Shown here one piece after another: positions 18,170-20,117 of a DNA stretch of 20,117 nucleotides. The stretch's first letter is position 1. Every line of letters starts with the position of its first letter. A model generated the notes under the pieces. That model did not search any database and had not been told where the DNA came from. It was given only the letters and a program-made list of their open reading frames with translations. A program made the position numbers and the translations under genes. Source of the DNA: a virus; the IMG/VR virus record IMGVR_UViG_3300005613_000511, positions 1 to 20,117 of that record; one strand, given 5' to 3'.

Positions 18170-19941
18170 TATCGTCTTGGTTTACGTCCTCTTTTCTTAA
18201 TGAATCCGTTATTTGGCATATCAACAGGTCTCATAGCTACTTCCTTTTCATTTACCTCCGGTTTAAATCCATCTTTTCTCGCTTGGTTAACGCTTACCTC
18301 TGCATTCGGGTTATTAGCATCAGGTTTAACCCCTTTCGCTCGATACGTCTTGCGCATCCAGAAGTGATGGCAATTTCCACCGCCGGAGTACTTCCAGATA
18401 GAGTAGTTATCAGCACCATTAGGACCCCATCCCGGATTTACCTTCTTGCTTCCCATTTGTATTATATCCTCCTTACGGTAAATCTTCTTAGCATCTACCA
18501 TCTTACGACAGAACTCTCTCGAATTATCAGATACCGTTAAAGGTGCATATTGATATCGTACTTTGAAATTAACATCACCAACCTTCCCATCTTGGGAACT
18601 ACTCGCATTCGGTCTTGCAGTACCCGTAGATGCTAAACTAAGCATTGTGTCTAAAGCTTCTTCTTGGTCATAATTAACAGGTCTTTCATCAACCAATTCC
18701 CAATTCTCTAAATCCTCATCCTCACCGAATAGTTCTAACTCGTCAAATATCCCGCTTAAATCCTCATCGGAAACCTCCTTAGACATCTTTACTCCAGTTT
18801 CTTCTTCTCTCGTTTCCGAGTCCACCGCAGTACCTTCTAAATCCACAAATTCCAACGGTTGAAGCGTTTTAAAGTACAGATTAAGTGCTATGTTGTTAAA
18901 AGCTAATACCTCGTCAAACGCATCTATTAAAAGCTCTTGAAATGGACGGATAACAGTGTTGTCCATCAGAATAGAAGCCGTCTTTAATTCGTCTGCATTG
19001 TTACCCAGTCCTGTAGAATCCTTAACCCCTAAAAGCATAGGACTAACCACCCTGTGCGATACCATCACCTTCCGCATTGATTCATCGCTCAAGAACTGAT
19101 ACTGATTGTGCGCATCCGAAAGCTGAATCGGTTCAATAGAAGCTTGCTGCGCTGCATCGTCATTAAATGCTAAAATGAACTTACCCGCATTCGATGAACC
19201 GCTAAACTTCTGGTAAATCTTATTTTCAATCAACCTTCTTTCTTCTTCATTTGGAGTACCGTTGTTGAAGTTAATCAACATCGAAGGTGCTAATCCATTA
19301 AGTATATTGTTCAAATGGTAATTTGCAATCTCCTCCTCAAGTTCTGCGTACTGCAACCCACCTTGATAGTCCACAGGAGAGTAGTAAAAGAATCCAGCAC
19401 GATACGGTTTAACGTACAGTATCTCAATAGCTTCTTTTGAATACCCAAATGCAGGTATACGTTGTGGTTTTTCGTTCGGTTTAATCTTTTTCCAGTCAGG
19501 AGAATAGTAGTAAGCTTCTATCTCTCCGTCTTCGTTGCATAACTCTGCTCTCAACGTCTCAATAGGAAAATGCTCTACCTTTGCCACCTTACTTCTATCC
19601 TTTGAGTAAATCACCTGCATAGCGCATTGACCCATAAGCTTTAAATCGTACGCTAACTTCCGAACGCAATCTTTCTTAAATAGGGAAACCGCTTGTGCGT
19701 ACTGGTCCGGTTTACGCTGGGAATCGGTAGCATCCAAACCACGTCCGTAAATCATCTCCGACATTCCGTTAATGATTGCATTGTTAGTCGGAGAACCGTT
19801 GTACCGGTCAATCAAATATTGGAAATAGTTGTTATCTTCTCCATATCCAACCCATTCCCTCTTCTTGTCCTCCACTATCTTAGGACTTGTGTATGACGAA
19901 AGGTTCACTATCGAAACCTCGCTATGTGTTTTCTTCTTCAT
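18169..19941 (-). CDS. Phage portal protein with extra C-terminal domain
   Basis: The first 420 or so residues form a portal: EWVGYGEDNNYFQYLIDRYNGS...INGMSEMIYGRGL, YSPVDYQGGLQYAELEEEIANY, the helical stem and HRVVSPMLLGVKDSTGLGNNADELKTA. It forms the dodecameric ring through which DNA enters. At 590 aa it is longer than usual. After an acidic linker it has a second domain (about 470-560), NSREFCRKMVDAKKIYRKEDI...NPGWGPNGADNYSIWKYSGGGNCHHFWMRKTY, with Cys and His-His that might bind metal. I know this domain from other Bacteroidota phage structural proteins. It may serve as a minor head protein. A basic tail KKRGRKPRR closes it. The start overlaps the upstream gene. Confidence 0.92.
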   Translation of the reverse strand: MKKKTHSEVSIVNLSSYTSPKIVEDKKREWVGYGEDNNYFQYLIDRYNGSPTNNAIINGMSEMIYGRGLDATDSQRKPDQYAQAVSLFKKDCVRKLAYDLKLMGQCAMQVIYSKDRSKVAKVEHFPIETLRAELCNEDGEIEAYYYSPDWKKIKPNEKPQRIPAFGYSKEAIEILYVKPYRAGFFYYSPVDYQGGLQYAELEEEIANYHLNNILNGLAPSMLINFNNGTPNEEERRLIENKIYQKFSGSSNAGKFILAFNDDAAQQASIEPIQLSDAHNQYQFLSDESMRKVMVSHRVVSPMLLGVKDSTGLGNNADELKTASILMDNTVIRPFQELLIDAFDEVLAFNNIALNLYFKTLQPLEFVDLEGTAVDSETREEETGVKMSKEVSDEDLSGIFDELELFGEDEDLENWELVDERPVNYDQEEALDTMLSLASTGTARPNASSSQDGKVGDVNFKVRYQYAPLTVSDNSREFCRKMVDAKKIYRKEDIIQMGSKKVNPGWGPNGADNYSIWKYSGGGNCHHFWMRKTYRAKGVKPDANNPNAEVSVNQARKDGFKPEVNEKEVAMRPVDMPNNGFIKKRGRKPRR

Positions 19942-20117
19942 TCGATTATAATGTAATCATTGTCAAAAGTCTCTTCCGATGTGTAGGTGTCTTGATTCAC
20001 CGAATAGTAGTCGTTAGTCGCTTGGTCTACGTCCTGGTCGGTACAAAATACCTTATCCCTATAAATGACCGCTGCTCCGTCAAAAATAGTCAATTCATAG
20101 AATCTATCTTCTATCAA
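19938..20117 (-). CDS. Phage structural-region protein, partial (N-terminus off the window)
   Basis: The last 59 codons of a gene end in a TGA that overlaps the portal ATG (ATGA at 19938-19941). The visible end reads RFYELTIFDGAAVIYRDKVFC and SEETFDNDYIIIE. The pattern LTIFDGxxVIYRDKxFCT...DNDYI is familiar from proteins beside structural genes in Bacteroidota phages. The function is not known. It is acidic, beta-rich and without a membrane segment in the visible part. Confidence 0.7.
   Translation of the reverse strand: MIEDRFYELTIFDGAAVIYRDKVFCTDQDVDQATNDYYSVNQDTYTSEETFDNDYIIIE

Overview
The window looks like part of the genome of a tailed double-stranded DNA phage (free virus or prophage) that infects a member of the Bacteroidota, most likely a flavobacterium. 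The evidence is a full set of tailed-phage hallmark genes (terminase, portal, adaptor, tail fibres, M15 endolysin), AT-rich DNA, start codons without clear Shine-Dalgarno sequences, recurring TAnnTTTG boxes typical of Bacteroidota promoters, and many small proteins of kinds common in Bacteroidota phages. No integrase, repressor or host gene is visible, so lifestyle is undecided. Host and family assignments come from recognition of the sequences, not from a database search.

Almost everything is read on the minus strand, so transcription runs from the right end to the left. In that order: (i) 20117-17669, a partial gene, portal and head-tail adaptor; (ii) 17607-13995, host-recognition genes: a fibre with two PKD plus BspA-type leucine-rich units, a carbohydrate-binding-like fibre and small partners; (iii) 13989-13174, lysis: M15 peptidase endolysin between two small membrane proteins; (iv) 13101-8794, DNA metabolism: NinG-like nuclease, an SSB-like protein with an acidic tail, a DUF6291-like protein, a replication initiator with probable iterons inside its gene, a RecA-fold helicase-loader/helicase-type ATPase and a small HTH protein; (v) 8771-4437, a sigma-like factor, a metallophosphoesterase, a possible unimolecular spanin, a RecE/PD-(D/E)XK exonuclease, a DnaA-domain-IV-like protein, a thermonuclease and several very small genes; (vi) 4430-3400, an AT-rich stretch with a tRNA-Met, a tRNA-like T-arm fragment, short genes and two pairs of direct repeats; (vii) 3399-1, small zinc-ribbon and lipoprotein genes, one plus-strand gene, terminase small and large subunits, and the start of a tail-type gene.

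The minus-strand genes form tight operons with many ATGA or TAATG stop/start overlaps, and these overlaps reveal several genes of under 60 codons. The operons are divided by UUCG-loop terminators (485-510, 12669-12694), a bidirectional terminator (12274-12305) and a hairpin at 13115-13150, with TAnnTTTG boxes close by.

The most interesting feature is a pair of related 5' leaders upstream of two consecutive genes (initiator gene at 10915; DUF6291-like gene at 11209). Each has a TAnnTTTG box and then a hairpin of the same layout. The stems differ in sequence but keep pairing, while the core AUGCC...UGG...GGCUAUC is conserved. This looks like a regulatory RNA element that I do not recognise. A second strong signal is three 11-bp tandem repeats beside an AT-rich stretch inside the initiator gene, arranged like the lambda O/ori region.
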